From contig NC_092580.1 of the NCBI RefSeq assembly GCF_037975245.1, positions 4,688,501-4,752,500 on the forward strand: a DNA stretch of 64,000 nt, in the 5' to 3' direction. Under the pieces are notes generated by a model that ran no database searches, was not told the origin of the DNA, and saw nothing but the letters and a program-made list of their open reading frames with translations. Shown one piece after another: positions 39,601-53,424 of the stretch. The position numbers and the translations under genes were made by a program. Each line of letters opens with the position of its first letter. The stretch's first letter is position 1. The stretch is from Apostichopus japonicus (taxonomy: Eukaryota > Echinodermata > Holothuroidea > Aspidochirotida > Stichopodidae).

Positions 39601-42600
39601 TTTCTTATCTTTTCTCTTTTTCTTTCTTTCCCCCCCCCCCCTTTTTTTTGCCTGTTTATGTTCCATACTTTCACAAAGTTTTCAAAGTTTAATTTAAATG
39701 ACAATGATTGCCAAGGTGATAACTCTCGCTTGCATTAACTTTGATATTCACGCTCGGCTAATGAGGGCTTTTATGAACCCCTTCTGTATCTCCTTGTAAT
39801 TTCTCCGGTATTAATATCTGGTTGAGTTTAATTTCTTTCCTTGTTTCTCTTCCTCTTTTCAGACTCACCTGTAGCACTTAAAACTTAAAATTAATGTAAC
39901 GTGTCCCATAGCAACGGCAAGTACTGCATATTTCATCTCAACGCAAAACTGAAAGGCTTTCCTAAAGAATCGCATGTGTGGATGATTTTTAGTCGGCCGA
40001 ATAAATAAACATAACTGGCTTTCAGTTTTGAAATGGGAAGAGAGAAAATGGATTCGAGTTTAATATCAAAACTGGGATACAAGTTGAGAATTTCAACAAA
40101 AACAAAAAACAATGTTATTTTGCAAGTAACATATCTTTTTGAGAATTACAGATATAGGAAGGGAGGCTTATGCCAAGAGAAGCTTATAAATATGACCGTT
40201 CCTTGATACAAGAAAAAGGTTAGATGGATTCTAATGGCTAGGGGCTACATAATTTGTCATGCACCAAGTTCAAAAAATGATTTCATTGTAATATTTTCTT
40301 TTCAAACTGCCTGGGACGGTAACAGCTGGTAGTTTTCCAAACAAGCTATTTTATTCCTTATTTCTTCATCGGGGAGGCATCCGAGAGGGTTCAACGACCT
40401 CTAAAAAAACACACTTCCCTGAAGTAAAGGAAGCCATGCAACAACCATATAGAACTGAACCAAATATACTGTATACCTACAGCCATATGTACAATCTATG
40501 GCAACTTATGAAAATTACTATTGGGGGGCCCATAGCATTATAATAGCAATACTATGAACTCATGCCACTAACCTTTGTGTGTAGGTGGTATTCACTTTCT
40601 TAGTATGAGCATGGAGCTATAAACCTGGTTTATACCTCCATGGTAAGAGGTGAAACATATGGCAGAAGAGGCCAATTTGGGAGAAGGGAAAGTGTGAATG
40701 GGGAGGTAGGGGGTGGGGTGTTAGGAGAGGCAGTACGGGTAGTAGGTATGAGGAGGGAGGAAATATGGGATGGGGATAAAAGGGCTGAACAGGTTCCAAG
40801 TGAAGGGCACATGGAAGGAACAGAAAGAAATGTCCTCCATGAATAATCATCAGATCCAAACAATAACTACTGGGAACTCTGAATTAAATTCTGTCGGCCG
40901 ATCTTGGAAAATCGTCTAAAGGTCGGTTGAAAGACGATACAGGGAGAAGATATATATATAACTTCCCAAAAAACTATGCAGGGCTATGACAGGAATCAAA
41001 TAATACACCTCATGTCATTATTAAAGACACTCAACACACTGTGGGTTACCTCCCAGAATGCTTTGCTGCTCAGCTATTATAATTCTCATAAATCTTCCAA
41101 TGGGTAGACATGAGTGCGATCAAGGAATATCAGTGCTGGGATATCTTCAGTGTTTATTACTATGAAGACATTACGTTTTAAGCACCTTCGGCAGGGAGCA
41201 TTATTCAAATCCCACACACACCAACCGTATATAGTCCGTGCATTTATCAGAGACAGCATTTCGATCCTGTCTATTTTTTTAAAAGTGCAGCAAGCGGCAG
41301 GTCGTGACAGGATTTGATTTGGTTTGATTTATTTCATCAAGTCAAGGAATAATATTACATCATCTCAAATTAAGTAATGGACGAGTCATAAGAAACTGAG
41401 CACGAATAAATTTATCACACTGATTATTTATCCCTTTTGCCTACCTCCCCACCCCCACAATATTAACAGAACAAGTTAATTGCTTAGGCGTATGGGGGAG
41501 GGGGAGATGGGGGAGGGGGGCGTTGTCCGTCATAAAGTTCTCTGTCGTATAAGGCCAAAGCTGATACTTGGGTTTTACAGTATATGGTAATAATACTGAC
41601 AACATGAAATCAATCAAATTATTAAAAGATAATTAACCAAACAGACAAAAGGCACGTTATTCCTTTAAAATGTGAAATTTAGCTGAAATTAGGCTTCTTT
41701 GTTTTGAACCTCTTTTTACAGAAACAAATTGTTAACGCTTGACCACAACCAGCTGTATTAAGAGTATGTAACAAACCAAACAGGAGAGTTAATTGTATGG
41801 GTATTACAAACAGATCCATAAACAGAAGCTGATAAGAGCTTTCACCACTGATAGAAAAAGGATATAAACTGTGACGAAGAAAAAAGATATCTCCCTTCAC
41901 AAAGGCTGGTTTGTTCAAGTTATCAAACAGCTTTGCCTCAAAAAGGAATGGCTTTATATATGTTGAGGCTCCTTCAAAATACCAGAAAGAGAAACGGCTT
42001 TCAACGCATCGCTTTGTTTATCCTTCAAAAGCCCTGATATACACTTAAAAAACTAAACAGGATAAAGCAGATTGTATTTAGTACGCATTTAACAATCCAT
42101 TTGGAAGAGTGTCCATTTTCGTGAGAAGAATTTCATCTTCTTTTCCTCTCTTTTTTTCCTTTTTTTTTTTTCGTTTCTCGTTTTTATCTCTGTGAGGGAG
42201 AAAAGTTTGATGAATCCACCCAAGGCTTCGTAGACATGACGCCTTATAAATAAATCTGCCACAGGGCTCATATTTTTTTCTTTGCAACAGAGAAAGGGGG
42301 AAAGAGAATCACCTGAAGAGGACAACCTTGGGAAACAGAGAAATATCAAACTTTATTTCAATATTTTTTTTTTCTTTTTCTCCTTTCTTCTTTTCGAGAT
42401 TCGAAGGTACCATTATGCACTCACGCTTCGGAGATACATTTGCGACCCTCGCTGAAGAACTAAGATTCTCTGCGATGTGTAATTTCACCTCGCTTCCATC
42501 AACGTGATGTGACAACTCCTCGGACGATGAGTGGATACCGTGAGAGATTTCACGAGATGCCCAGTAATACACGCACTTCTCATGTCACGTTGAGAGCATG

Positions 42601-45600
42601 AATATTCATGGTTACAATAAATGTAAACAACTTTCACGTATTTATCCAATCGTCAATATACTTACTGAGGTTCCTAAGTTTTAACATTATATTGAATCAG
42701 TTATGTCTAGGTACATCGTTCAACCACCACCCCCACCACCCTCCCCCCCCCCGTTCTGCTGACGCCAACAGTATTTCAAAATTCATCCCCAACAGCCTCG
42801 CGCAAAGACATGATAGAGATATGTAACCCCCATGCAGGGACATGGTGTCAAAGACGCTTCCAATCTTTGTAGCCTAGACCGATCACGCCATGCATTCCCT
42901 TCTTCTTCTCCTCCTCCTCCTCCCCCCCCCCCTCCTCCTCCTCATCTTCCACTTCCTCTTCCTCCCCCTCATTCACCTGCTTTATTTTTCCTTTCATCTA
43001 TTAGTCTGACATTTAAAAAAGTCCCACGACTCACTTAAAATGATATGGCAACAAAAATAAGGAATACAGCAATCAGTAACAAATCAAACCTCCAACCTTA
43101 GACTCCAATACCTCCAACCATTTCTTTCAATTCACTTCTTACTCTTTTTCTTTTAACCTTTTTTTTTATCTTCTTTTTTTTTATTCCATAATAATCACTC
43201 TCAGACTGCATGACCCCATCAATGGGTAAAGGAAGCTCAATTTGATTGGTTGCAAAATGATTGCAAGGAAGTATAAAAACATCTTTTCATAAATCACAAC
43301 AGTATGGATGCATTCAAAATGGGTTCACATGCAAAAACAGGTTGAGGCAGTATCACACGTCATCTCATCGGTGCTACAAAGCCAGTTATTATACATCCTC
43401 CATCCCCCCCCCCTCCCCCAAGGGATATATTCTTAAACAGGTGTTGCTACAGACTGGTGGATGACTTCATCTCCAAAGCATGACCACAAATCCTATCAAT
43501 GCTCCCTAATAACCTCCGACTTTGGGACTGACAATCACTGATATGTATAGACTTAATACCACAGGGGTGGTGGGTGATTGGCATCATCAAAATATAAATA
43601 TTCATGAAGTTTAAAACTGTGCAGCAAAGTTTGCAGAGTCCTAAGCCGGGGCTGTGTGTTACAAGAGAATTTCCTTAATGCCATCAAATCATGTAGCTAT
43701 ATATGGCAACGGGTTTACAGGAGTAACCTACATCTTTGAGTTGCTCTCTCCTTCAAATGGCATGGATGTAATATTTACACTTTTTTTTTTAAGGAGTATG
43801 ACTTACAGAACCGGAGAGCAAAAGGAAGGATAATGTATATGTAAACAACATCTGACCTGTTTGTTGTTTACATTGATATTGAACCTTTACTCACAGTGCT
43901 CCTCCCACACACACAAAAATAGTAACTTTTGTTCTAACCTTTATTTTGTAATCAAAAGTAGTGAATAGAATATGCAATCAAACTCTGTTTGTGTGGAATA
44001 GTTCACAATAGTATTGCTTGCTGCCCTTTATAACATTCGACCTACATTCCAACCAGGATCTTACATAATCAGTAGTGTACTGTAGGTTACAAACGAAGAG
44101 CACCTGACGTATACTGTAACTGTGTGTGAAGAAAGCAATGTCAATTTCCATTAAAACAATCTAAAAAAAGGGTATTAAATAGGCAATTAAAATATAGCTA
44201 GCTACCGAATGATCGACTCGTTTTCGATGATTTCTGAAATATACCCTAGATAGAAATATTGAGTAAACAGTTATTGCATGGCTCATTAAAAAAAAACACC
44301 ACATTAAATAATATTCCATAGCTGATGTGGCAAATTACAGTAAGTCCTTTAAAGTAACTGCTGAATAAGTGTGACACTAGAGAAGTGATACCATCAAAAC
44401 GTGCAAAACAGACTACCGTAACTACGGCAAATATCATCCCAATTTGGAAAGTAAATTAAGTGAATTTTATAGGCCTAATACCCTCAGCTATACATTTGCA
44501 GAGGTTAGCTAACCATTAAAAACATTTGACAACCCAATTACCAAAACTGATAAAAACAATTTCCTGTTAATTTCTCATTATTTTTCTCACTTTCCACTGA
44601 AACCTGCTACGATGTAAATACACGATACCCATTTCATGCCGTCTACATTTAAACATGGAAGGGTTTCCCTTTCTCTGTATCTCTTTTACTTTTTCATTTT
44701 TTTCTCATTTTTTTGTGGGTTCTGCTGGTTGTAGGTAGTCCATCACAGCTCGAAGGCAACCATTAATCGCTGATGCAGATGAAACCAGCCCTCGATCTAT
44801 CCTAAAACAAATTTCCCCCCTCTTTCCACTCACAATCAAGACTCCTCAATTACCTTCGAAAGATGGCACTCCGACCACACGATAATCATCAGTCCGTCGA
44901 AATTATCGAGCACACGATTGAGCAGAAACCTTGTCTCCATTAGCAATTATCAACATCGTTTGAGAGAATTTGGTTTTCAAAACTTATTTTGGTAATTGCC
45001 ATAAACTATATTTATCTCGTCAACGTTTTGGTTAAATGTGCACAAATCACTTTTGGCATCGGAAAGCTATTAGAGGTATTATCGCTCTCGTCAAGAGCGA
45101 TAGTACCACATTTCATTTTTGCGCTACTCCAAAAAAAAAAAATTTGGCTTCAATTTTTATATCTTTGTCTTTATATTAAAAGGTATCTTGTTACAGTGTT
45201 GGGGGAGAAGGAGATAAACGGGACAAGGGAAGAGAAATATATTACGGAGAAGTCATAAAAATAATCTTTGATAAAGAGATGAACGCCTTGGTGAAGCAGA
45301 AGGGGAAAAAAAAACTTTTTGAGGGCATCTTGGAATTTCGACTAGACAGAGTAATCGAGAGAAGGAGGACTCACAAGATGACTAAGATCTTGCCTATGGC
45401 AGGTTTTTAACCGGCAGAGTGAATATCGAAAAACAAAAAGGAATGAGGCAGCAATCAATACTGTTTGGTTAAGATATATAAATTCAAGGTAAAAGGGTTA
45501 CAGGAAGACCGTAATATCCTTTTGCACTAACAGCATCGTACAGGTGCAAACTCTTTTTATATCCGTCAGACCGACGACCGTCCTTGCACTAAGTGCTTAA

Positions 45601-48480
45601 TGTCATCTTTCATTAAATGGCCAATCTGTTGAGATCCCAAAAGTTTGGGTCACATCAAGTTAGGAGAGGACATTGCATTTATTTTGAAAAGTACATCTCC
45701 TCTAACAGGAAACCACTAGTCGATAAAAAATGGTGACCCTTTCAGCATTATGGATGCAGTATGTTAGATAGATATATACTTACACACAAATTGCACAACT
45801 GTATGCCAAGAATTGTTGGTAGAAAATAGTATAATATAATAAATAGCAGTTCAAATAAACAAGGAGAACTCCTTCACAAGTACCATCACTTTCTGGTGGA
45901 AATCTTGTATTTAGTTTTCTGCAACCTTTTGCCAAAAGTATTTCGTGGCAAGAGCCTGTGTAAGGAACTGGAATCATTTAGCTGGCTGACTTTTAAGTGA
46001 TTCCCAAAGTTGTACTTGTATCCGCCCTCCTGGATTGGTACTTGGAGGACAGAGCATTCTGGGTATTTTTTTTGTTTTTTACAGATACCAGTACAAGTAT
46101 TCAAACTTGCCCTTACAGACTTCACAGCCTTGTTCTGCTACTCATAAGAGTTCATACAAAGAGGATTTCCCCAACCAAAAAAAAGGTCCAGAAATTGGCT
46201 CTAACATTGAAATGTGGACAGAACTCATGATTTATTTTGGCCTAATTTTTAGTCTTTCCGAGCCGAAATCTTTCTCTCATCTACGCTCACAGATCTTTCA
46301 CAACATGTGTAAGAAATCCTAGGACTACACCACCAAACATCATAAATATTCATGAACTTATTCCGCCAGTAAACAAGGGGAGAAAAAACAAAAGATAACT
46401 CGGTCTATACTGGGGGGGGAAGAGGAAACGTGCTAATCCGTTAATCCCAGGGGATTAGTCTGAATCAGCTAGCAGGTAAGAGGATCTACAGTTCTTGCAT
46501 CCTGTTCAGGGTGACCTTTCGCTCGCCACAAAAAAAAGGTTACGAGAAGTGAAACATTAAACTGATTTATGCTGAGTAACAAAACAAAAAGAGACCAATT
46601 TAATATATTCATTAGATGGCAAGGTTCTCGGTGGGGAATTGGGTCATGGATGAGAGTTTGCGGACCCCACCGCAAAATTTCGGTGACCTGGCTGCTGTTG
46701 GTGAATACCTGTGTTCTGTGTGAACGTTACATCTCTGTGCTTTTGACGGTTGATAACGAACCTACTTATCCGTGAATATTTTTGTGAGCTAAGCTCAGTA
46801 TCTTGACCCAAAACCCAATCCAGACTTAAAGCTAAAAAATAAACCACGATATCACATCGCATTGGACGAAAGACAAACTGCGTAGCTTCGCGGCGGGCTT
46901 TTCTGTCTGGCTTGCAGATTCGTTGTCCGTATTTCTATTTTTAATAGCGGTATGTGAACAGAGGTACATCTCTTTATAATAAATCTCTGTGACAAGAAAA
47001 AAAGGTAAACAGATTCTAAAGTTTGCTCTTTTCTGTTTTTAGTCGATTTCTACTGGACTCATACACCGGTTCTTTTATCCTACCCTGTCCCCTTTCCTGA
47101 CATATTTTTCCCAATACCCCCCACCCCCCCATTCCTCCTTCCCTTTTGCCCTACCCCTCACCTCAAGGCTCTGAAATGGTGGTTATATAACCAAGAGTAA
47201 CCTCAAATTGCAGACGAAAACAAAACTTTCAATGCTGAAAAAGTAATTCTCTACATAATCGTTTGCTATAAACTCAGTCACCCTGACAACATCAGCATGA
47301 CAACGTGCAAGTACGACCCTCTATAAAAAACCACGTGGCGGGAACTTGATCATCTGTCGTAACAGTTTCAAAAACTGACATAGAAAAACCTATGCATTAA
47401 AAATACAGAAGCGCTTATATTATAGATATACAGTATATACATACAAAAACCTGCGGTAAACCTTACGAATAAGGAACCTTTTTTTCCTTCTATTTTTCTT
47501 GTTTTTAACAAAACTTGCTGTGTCGCGATTTTGATTTCCTCTACATAATTTAGTAGTGCCTTGATTGGAGAACGATTATCTGTGGATATGAAAATCCATT
47601 GCTTCATCCTCCACAGAGATATTACGACAACATAGTGACCTTCCAATTCCTTCCTGTTATGACTTCAATTTCAGTTTGTTTCTGTTGTTGTGTTATTTTC
47701 ATTTTTAACCTGGTACTTTAAAACCTCCACCACAAAGTCACATGCTAAGTTTCTGGCAAACCACATAAACACACAGCCCCTGTATTATATATAGGAATTA
47801 CATTTTTCTGTTGTTCGATTTTGCTTCTCTGATATTGCAATTGTATGCATATTAGAGGACTGCAAGACCAGAAGTCCATGGAGCTCAGAAATGCCTTTCT
47901 TGTTTCGAGACCGTTGTTGCTTTTACCAAGAATCCATTATGGAAGTGGATCAAAGTTTAACTTTTGGAAGTTATCATCATGTTTAAAAGTTTTCCAGACA
48001 GTTAACAACTGGTGGGTTCAAATGACCTTTGACTTCCCCCCAAAAACAACAGGGTTCTTGTACCCACCCACCCAGGTGTAGCCAAATACCAAGTATAAAA
48101 TAACCGTGTGTTTAATGGGGGGTTTCATATTTTTGTTTGTTATTTACAGCGAGGGCATCACACACGCACACAAATACAGAAATGAATCCAACCATAGTTG
48201 CCATCAATAATGGATCATTCACATGCACGCAATATCAATGTTATCCTTCCATCCCTTTTCTTGTCGATGCTAGCCAGATGGAGATAGAGAGCCAGTTTCA
48301 AATAACTGAACCGGGGAAAGCAAAACCTAGAACACAACCATTCACAATATTCAAAACGACGGGTATATCCTTTCAAAGTCTCAGAGCATAAAGAAATCTT
48401 GTTATGTAGAAGGGGGGAAAAAAAAGAAAGGATGCTTGGAACATCTCTTATGATATATAACAGGAGATCCAGAGGCAACC
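36607..48480. other. Non-coding DNA, probably plexin intron
   Basis: If the plexin exon at 49.3 kb is read correctly, this is the following intron or introns. I found no IPT-like or second PSI exon on the minus strand by eye. The content is AT-rich sequence with C/T tracts (38404-38445, 42900-42965), long G or C runs (39262-39275, 39630-39641), and moderately GC-rich patches at about 37640-37800, 42400-42600, 44740-44960 and 46500-46950. A 36-bp plus-strand segment at 38857-38892 has both splice signals but is too short to judge. Confidence 0.5.
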
Positions 48481-48860
48481 AGATCCCCTTCGGGCGACTA
48501 CGCCGACGACACCTCCCTGAAAAGGGAGGGCGCCATAACAGCGTCTGCAGCTGAGCCGCGACTTCCGTCTTCGCCTAGCGGGTTGGAATTACTCTGCCGT
48601 AAATCGGCGATTATTCTTGAATGTCACTTCCACAGTGGTGAAAAGTCCAAAGTGTCAGGATGCTGCAATCCCGTCATAAATCACAGCTGAGACTATCGCC
48701 ACTGTGGGGAACCAGAGCTGTGACTGCCAATTTAAATAGCGGCTCGATAACGCCGCGGTCGTAAAATAAACCGAGGGGTCCGGTTACGGAGGAGCAGGAG
48801 GAGGAGGCTAGGCGATTGCTGCAACCGTGTTTGACTGATAGGTTCCGAGGGAGCACCTAG
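48481..48860. promoter_or_regulatory. CpG-rich block, possible intronic regulatory region
   Basis: About 30 CpGs occur in 380 bp, far denser than the rest of the window, with no sustained open frame and no simple repeat. It contains a perfect hairpin with a GAAA loop (CCTCCCT 48512-48518 and AGGGAGG 48523-48529). It begins about 410 bp downstream of the plexin exon's donor. Alternatives are a young GC-rich interspersed repeat, or an alternative promoter for a shorter plexin transcript. Function is inference. Confidence 0.35.
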
Positions 48861-49270
48861 GAATCGTCTCTCTCCTTTTCGTTTCATTTATCATCATTAA
48901 TACTTCACTTCTTGATCGGGTTATTTAGATTGATGGTGATATTAAGGGGTTTGAATTTTGAAGACACAACTGGGGACTTGTATCCTAAAGGAGCTTAGAC
49001 TTGGGTTTAATTCTCTTTTTCTTTGTTTTTCACTGTCCATTTCTTCCCCCCCCCCCCCTCTTATTTCTCTCCTATTTTTCTTCCTTTCCTTCTTCTGTTT
49101 CCTTTTATTATTCTTTCGGCTTCTTTCCGGTCTGCGTACCGTGTCCGATATCTCCGAGCTACGGTGGTTACAGATTCGCTATAGATTTCAATCGCTCGGA
49201 TAGCAAACTGCTCGACGTAAATCAAAACAGGACGTATCGTACGGAACCAGAATAAAAATGCGGAACTTAC
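48861..49270. other. Non-coding DNA, start of the intron after the plexin exon
   Basis: Includes a C run (49046-49058) and T-rich sequence. The last bases, ACTTAC at 49265-49270, are the reverse complement of the consensus donor GTAAGT of the adjacent minus-strand exon. Confidence 0.6.
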
Positions 49271-49383
49271 TTTGGTTGCAAGGTACACCATCCGCAGTAC
49301 GGGTCTCCGACCCCGTCGCCGACGTTGAGACAAGACTCGCAGTCCGTATACTGCTCACACTCAGCAACTGGCACTTTGATGAT
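49271..49383 (-). CDS. Plexin internal exon encoding the start of a PSI domain
   Basis: Read on the minus strand, this 113-bp segment lies between a consensus acceptor (pyrimidine-rich CTTTTATCTTTCTACAG) and a consensus donor (GTAAGT). It is open in phase 0 and ends two bases into a codon. The product begins [19 protein letters not shown] and continues to [11 protein letters not shown]. The motif VPV-x2-C-x5-C-x2-C-L followed by DPxCGWC is the plexin PSI signature that directly follows the Sema domain. Semaphorins usually have CxWD instead, and MET-type receptors differ upstream. Plexins are single-pass receptors for semaphorins, acting in axon guidance and cell migration. The loop between the third Cys and DPYC (LNVGDGVG) is about four residues longer than the short plexin-A loop I know. 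The rest of the gene is not recognised here. The family call is firm; the subtype (A-like or B-like) is not. Confidence 0.88.
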
Positions 49384-51819
49384 CTGTAGAAAGATAAAAG
49401 TACATACTGCCACATTAAGATCTACCAGGACTGAGGGGAGGGGGTGGAAATACTCTATGGTATGTTAGTTCAGAGTAAACCCGCGCATAAATCACTTCGC
49501 ATTTAATTTTACGGTGCTATCACTTAATGCGAACAGCACATGGATGTAAAGGCAAACCGCCAGGTTTTTATGCAATCAACTTTACTAGATCAATACTTTT
49601 CTAGTGAAGAATACTTTTCTTCGCACAGATAACATAAACTAATGCAGCAAACCAGTGGGAATTGTAGATCCATTACAAATGTTAAAGGAAAAGTCAACAA
49701 AAAAAATTTCTATGTGTGGGGGGGTGGGTGTTTCTAATTTACCATCTCATTTTCATATTTCATTCTGTCATCAATTTGTCCAATATACCAGAAATTGGCT
49801 AATAGCTTGCATAAAGAGTGACTTTATAGGGGTCTTTTGCACATGAAATACTTCTATAGAAAATGTTGATATGTAAAGAATGAAAATCAGTTGGAATTTT
49901 GCATTTCTAAGATACTTTAACCTCATTTACAAGCCAAACAGCATATCACATAATACACGCACACACACATTTCTACTGTATCTAAGCATAAATCCTTTAG
50001 TAAAATTACATGCTTTCCTTCATCAGGGTAACATTGAACGAAAACCTCCCTCCTTACAGCCCAATTACGACATCCTGCCCGATCAATCGCCACGACAATA
50101 AAATAAAAATGTGATATCCTTTGTTTGAGACAAGTACAAAAATTACATGGGTTAAGAAGTCATCACATGTGACTTACACCCCTAGACAAGGAAACCACAA
50201 TATAGCATTAATATGTTTGCCAGACCTAATACGACTATTCACCACCACTCATGAGAGTGCTGATTGCCAAACAGCCACATTAAAAAATTTGAACTCTGAT
50301 AAAAGTTTACGATATAAATTTTTTAAGGTCTTCTCCGAGAGATATAGAGAACCGAGAATGAGAGATCAAGGACCTTCTTTTGCCAGGCATGCAGGTACTT
50401 TTGGAAACTATTGCTTAGGTCATTAACCACCTGGACTTTACAGGTTTTTTTTTATATCGGTCGTGAAGACTTTATAGTTTGCCACCCCAGTCACAAAGGC
50501 TTTAACAGGGATTACACAGCCAGACAGGTCACTGCCCTGACCCTCCTCCTCCTCTGTATTTCAGCTTTAATCTCAAAGAATTCTGACCTCAGTTGTTGTG
50601 TATTGCATATCTTTATTACAAATCATTGACAAAAATTCCACGAAACATTTTTCTTTTTTTTACATACTCCTACAGTACTCTCTTTCTCTTTCTTGTTTCC
50701 CATTTTATTTTTATTTTATTTCCTTCTTTCTCTCTTTGCTTTCGTCTTTTCTGTTGCTTTGCCTTTCGGAATAAATTTCACTCCGGTTGTTTTTCTATCA
50801 TTGATATATCTTCTGCCTAGAGGGGAGAGGGGGAGGGCGGTTTGGAAACTGTTCTAAAAGGTGAACAATTGGAGGGGGAGAGAGGGTGGGGGTGAACCAT
50901 AAAGGAGTGACTGAGATGTATATGGAAGGTAGACAGTAGGAGTACTGCAAATAGGTCTGGATTTTTATTTCTATTCACGAGGAAACAAAATTACTTTATA
51001 ATGACACCCAAACAAACTGATACAAAGGTCAACCAAACATGGTGCACTTTTACACTAAGAGCTTATAACCTTGTACATATTTCACACTGCGACCTTCCGA
51101 ATGTATTTCTCCGATGAAATATTAAATTTAACCAATCCTTGATTCGATCTGACCCACTTCAATGTAAATAATATTGATTGACATTAACAAAAAAAACCTA
51201 CAGGAGAAAAAAAAAACCTCTCCTGAAAGGTTCTACTATTTTCCCCATTATATTCTTTTTTCATATTTCTTTCTTTGAATATGGATGAAATATAGATATG
51301 ACCTTCACGTTAATACTATCTCTTATAAAAATTTTAGAGTGGCCTTTGATATCAAAGGTAAGGACAAAATTAGGAGGTGCCTCCTGCATTTCAAATAAAC
51401 ACTTTTTGAGCAAACTGGAATATTCAACGCAAGGTGCAGCTTTACGTTGCCATATATTGTCCAGACATCCTCGCAACGTACATACAGATGGGAGAGGAAG
51501 ATAAATTTATAGCCTGTGGCAATTTTTAGTATGCACATACTTTTTAAACATGTCAGGTACACGTTACCAAAACTGTACTACTGTTGAGTGTAGTCCAATG
51601 GCCAAGGAAGTTTTAATTCGAAGTAACTATAGCTCAATGACTATATATGTTGCATTAATGAAAGAAATTATGTATGAATAACGTAACGATTCCTACAGAA
51701 ACAGTGTACATAGACGAAATATTGTTACAAAAAATGTTTTTGCTTGAAATATCGTGCGATATGCTACGTAATACCTATCATTTTAGACCACACATATTCA
51801 TAAATGCCACAACCTCTAA
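49384..51819. other. Non-coding DNA, probably the intron before the plexin exon
   Basis: The preceding Sema exon was not found. A small composite hairpin (CAGGAG 51201-51206 with CTCCTG 51220-51225, and AACCT 51195-51199 with AGGTT 51228-51232) surrounds a poly-A run. At 51260-51560 several frames on both strands are open for 60-80 codons, without a recognised domain. Confidence 0.5.
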
Positions 51820-51950
51820 GGGAGAGGGAGGAGGGAGGAGGGAGAAGGGAGAAGGGAGGAGGGAGGAGGCAGGAGGGAGGAGGGAGGAAGGAGGGAGGAA
51901 GAGGGAGGAGGGAGGAAGAGGGAGGAGGGAGGAAGAGGGAGGAGGGAGTG
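51820..51950. repeat. GGAGGGA / GGAAGAGGGA purine repeat
   Basis: About 130 bp of purine-only tandem GGAGGGA, GGAGGCA and GGAAGA units on the plus strand. Arg/Glu/Gly-rich open frames here are repeat products. Such tracts can form triplexes. Confidence 0.92.
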
Positions 51951-53136
51951 AGTGTATGATAAAGATAATTTCTACTTTCATCTTGAAATATTCAATGCAG
52001 CTGTTAAGTAATTTGTTTCAACGTAACAACCTTGTTAACTTCTGCACATACCCGGACCATTCAGGCGGAATAATTTGGTGTTCAAATTTTGTTTAGCAGT
52101 TTTGCAATCTTTGAACTATGTCTCTTAGATAGTTTCTGTGTTAATAAAAAACACTGCTACACATCTCTGCACTTGCATAGCAAACTGGCCATTTTGCATA
52201 GCATTTTGTGTAGCGATACCGGATAAAGTATTTCCCTGCCGGGTGAGATGTAAGCCTAACCACTAATACCAAGGCTTCTAAGACCAATTGACCAGGATTA
52301 CAATAATCCTATTGCAAAAAGTAAAATCTAATACGAAGAGGTAGCAAGAAATTAAGGAAGTGTTTGGGATCCGTGATTATGCCTCTGCTCGGTTTCAGGC
52401 AGGTCAGATTTCGAGGACAGGGTCGAACCTAACCTTTCGAGGTTATTGGAGGTAATGTGAGATCTGTTTTGGAGAGTGCTAATCCTGGATGCTTTATATA
52501 GATCTAAAAATATGGAAGACATTTTGTCCATTTGATCAAATACTTGAACAGGATTAAAACAGCTATTATCAACTTTTTATCAATTTTCTTTTGTATTATA
52601 TCAAGCTGTCTGTCCAATTTAGCACAATATTATAGCATATATATGTTATATCAGGTACTGTATGACATCAACTAATATTTTACAAAGTATAATATCTGGT
52701 TGGAATGGCTATCAATATCATTATTAGTATACAATGAAATTGCAACTGGCTGCTGCGATTCAGCCATTTTGTATAAAACTGCGATAATTTTTTAAGCAGA
52801 GGTACCAAATGACCCTAGTTATGATGACCAATTGTGCAGGCCTGGTCCTCAATTAATGTTTGAGGCCAGAGAAATACAGTTCAGATTGGATGAAGGTGCC
52901 TGTGGGAACTCAAATCTCACTTTAGCTCCGTTGAAAACTATTGAGACACATGTAGACCCAGGCCTTAGATGCCTCCATAGCCAATGAATTCAAGATTGTG
53001 GGTCATTTTAGTTTTGTGGACCAAATTGAAAGCTTCCACGGGCCTGATTTTTTCCATGGGCCCACCACCTACAGTATTAACAACCCCTGCTGTAAATAGT
53101 GCTTATTTTGCACTAAGAGATGATTAATTACCAACT
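51951..53136. other. Non-coding DNA with a possible old transposon remnant
   Basis: The part at about 52795-53090 is less AT-rich and has the look of an old interspersed repeat. It contains CCTCAA...TTGAGG inverted words near 52850-52872 and GGGCCTG and GGGCCCACCACC blocks near 53040-53068. The family is not identified. Confidence 0.4.
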
Positions 53137-53140
53137 GCAC

Positions 53141-53424
53141 TAGGGACTCCCGTTATGAGGACTATCTGTCACTGATCAGACAGTTCTGTTATATTTGTGT
53201 ATTAAATAACAAACTGGGGACTCCCGTTTTGAGGACTATCTGTCACTGATCAGACAGTTCTGTTATATTTGTGTATTAAATAACAAACTGGGGACTCCCA
53301 CTATGAGGACTATCTGTCACTGATCAGACAGTTCTGTTATATTTGTGTATTAAATAACAAACTGGGGACTCCCATTATGAGGACTATCTGTCACTGATCA
53401 GACAGTTCTGTTACATTTATGTAA
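53141..53424. repeat. 74-bp tandem repeat, four copies
   Basis: The segment GGACTCCC repeats with an exact 74-bp period (C of ACTCCC at 53147, 53221, 53295 and 53369). The last copy is truncated. Units are almost identical, differing mainly after CTCCC (GTTATG, GTTTTG, ACTATG, ATTATG). Each carries the imperfect dyad CTGTC-ACTGATCA-GACAG. Near identity implies recent amplification. Confidence 0.96.

Noticed and set aside
48674-48856. 60-codon minus-strand frame in the CpG-rich block
   Set aside because: No domain, no splice partner, and the block looks regulatory or repeat-derived more than coding.
51261-51562. Overlapping open frames of 68-79 codons on both strands
   Set aside because: Several frames are open at once with no recognisable domain. 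A transposon-derived fragment is possible but unsupported.
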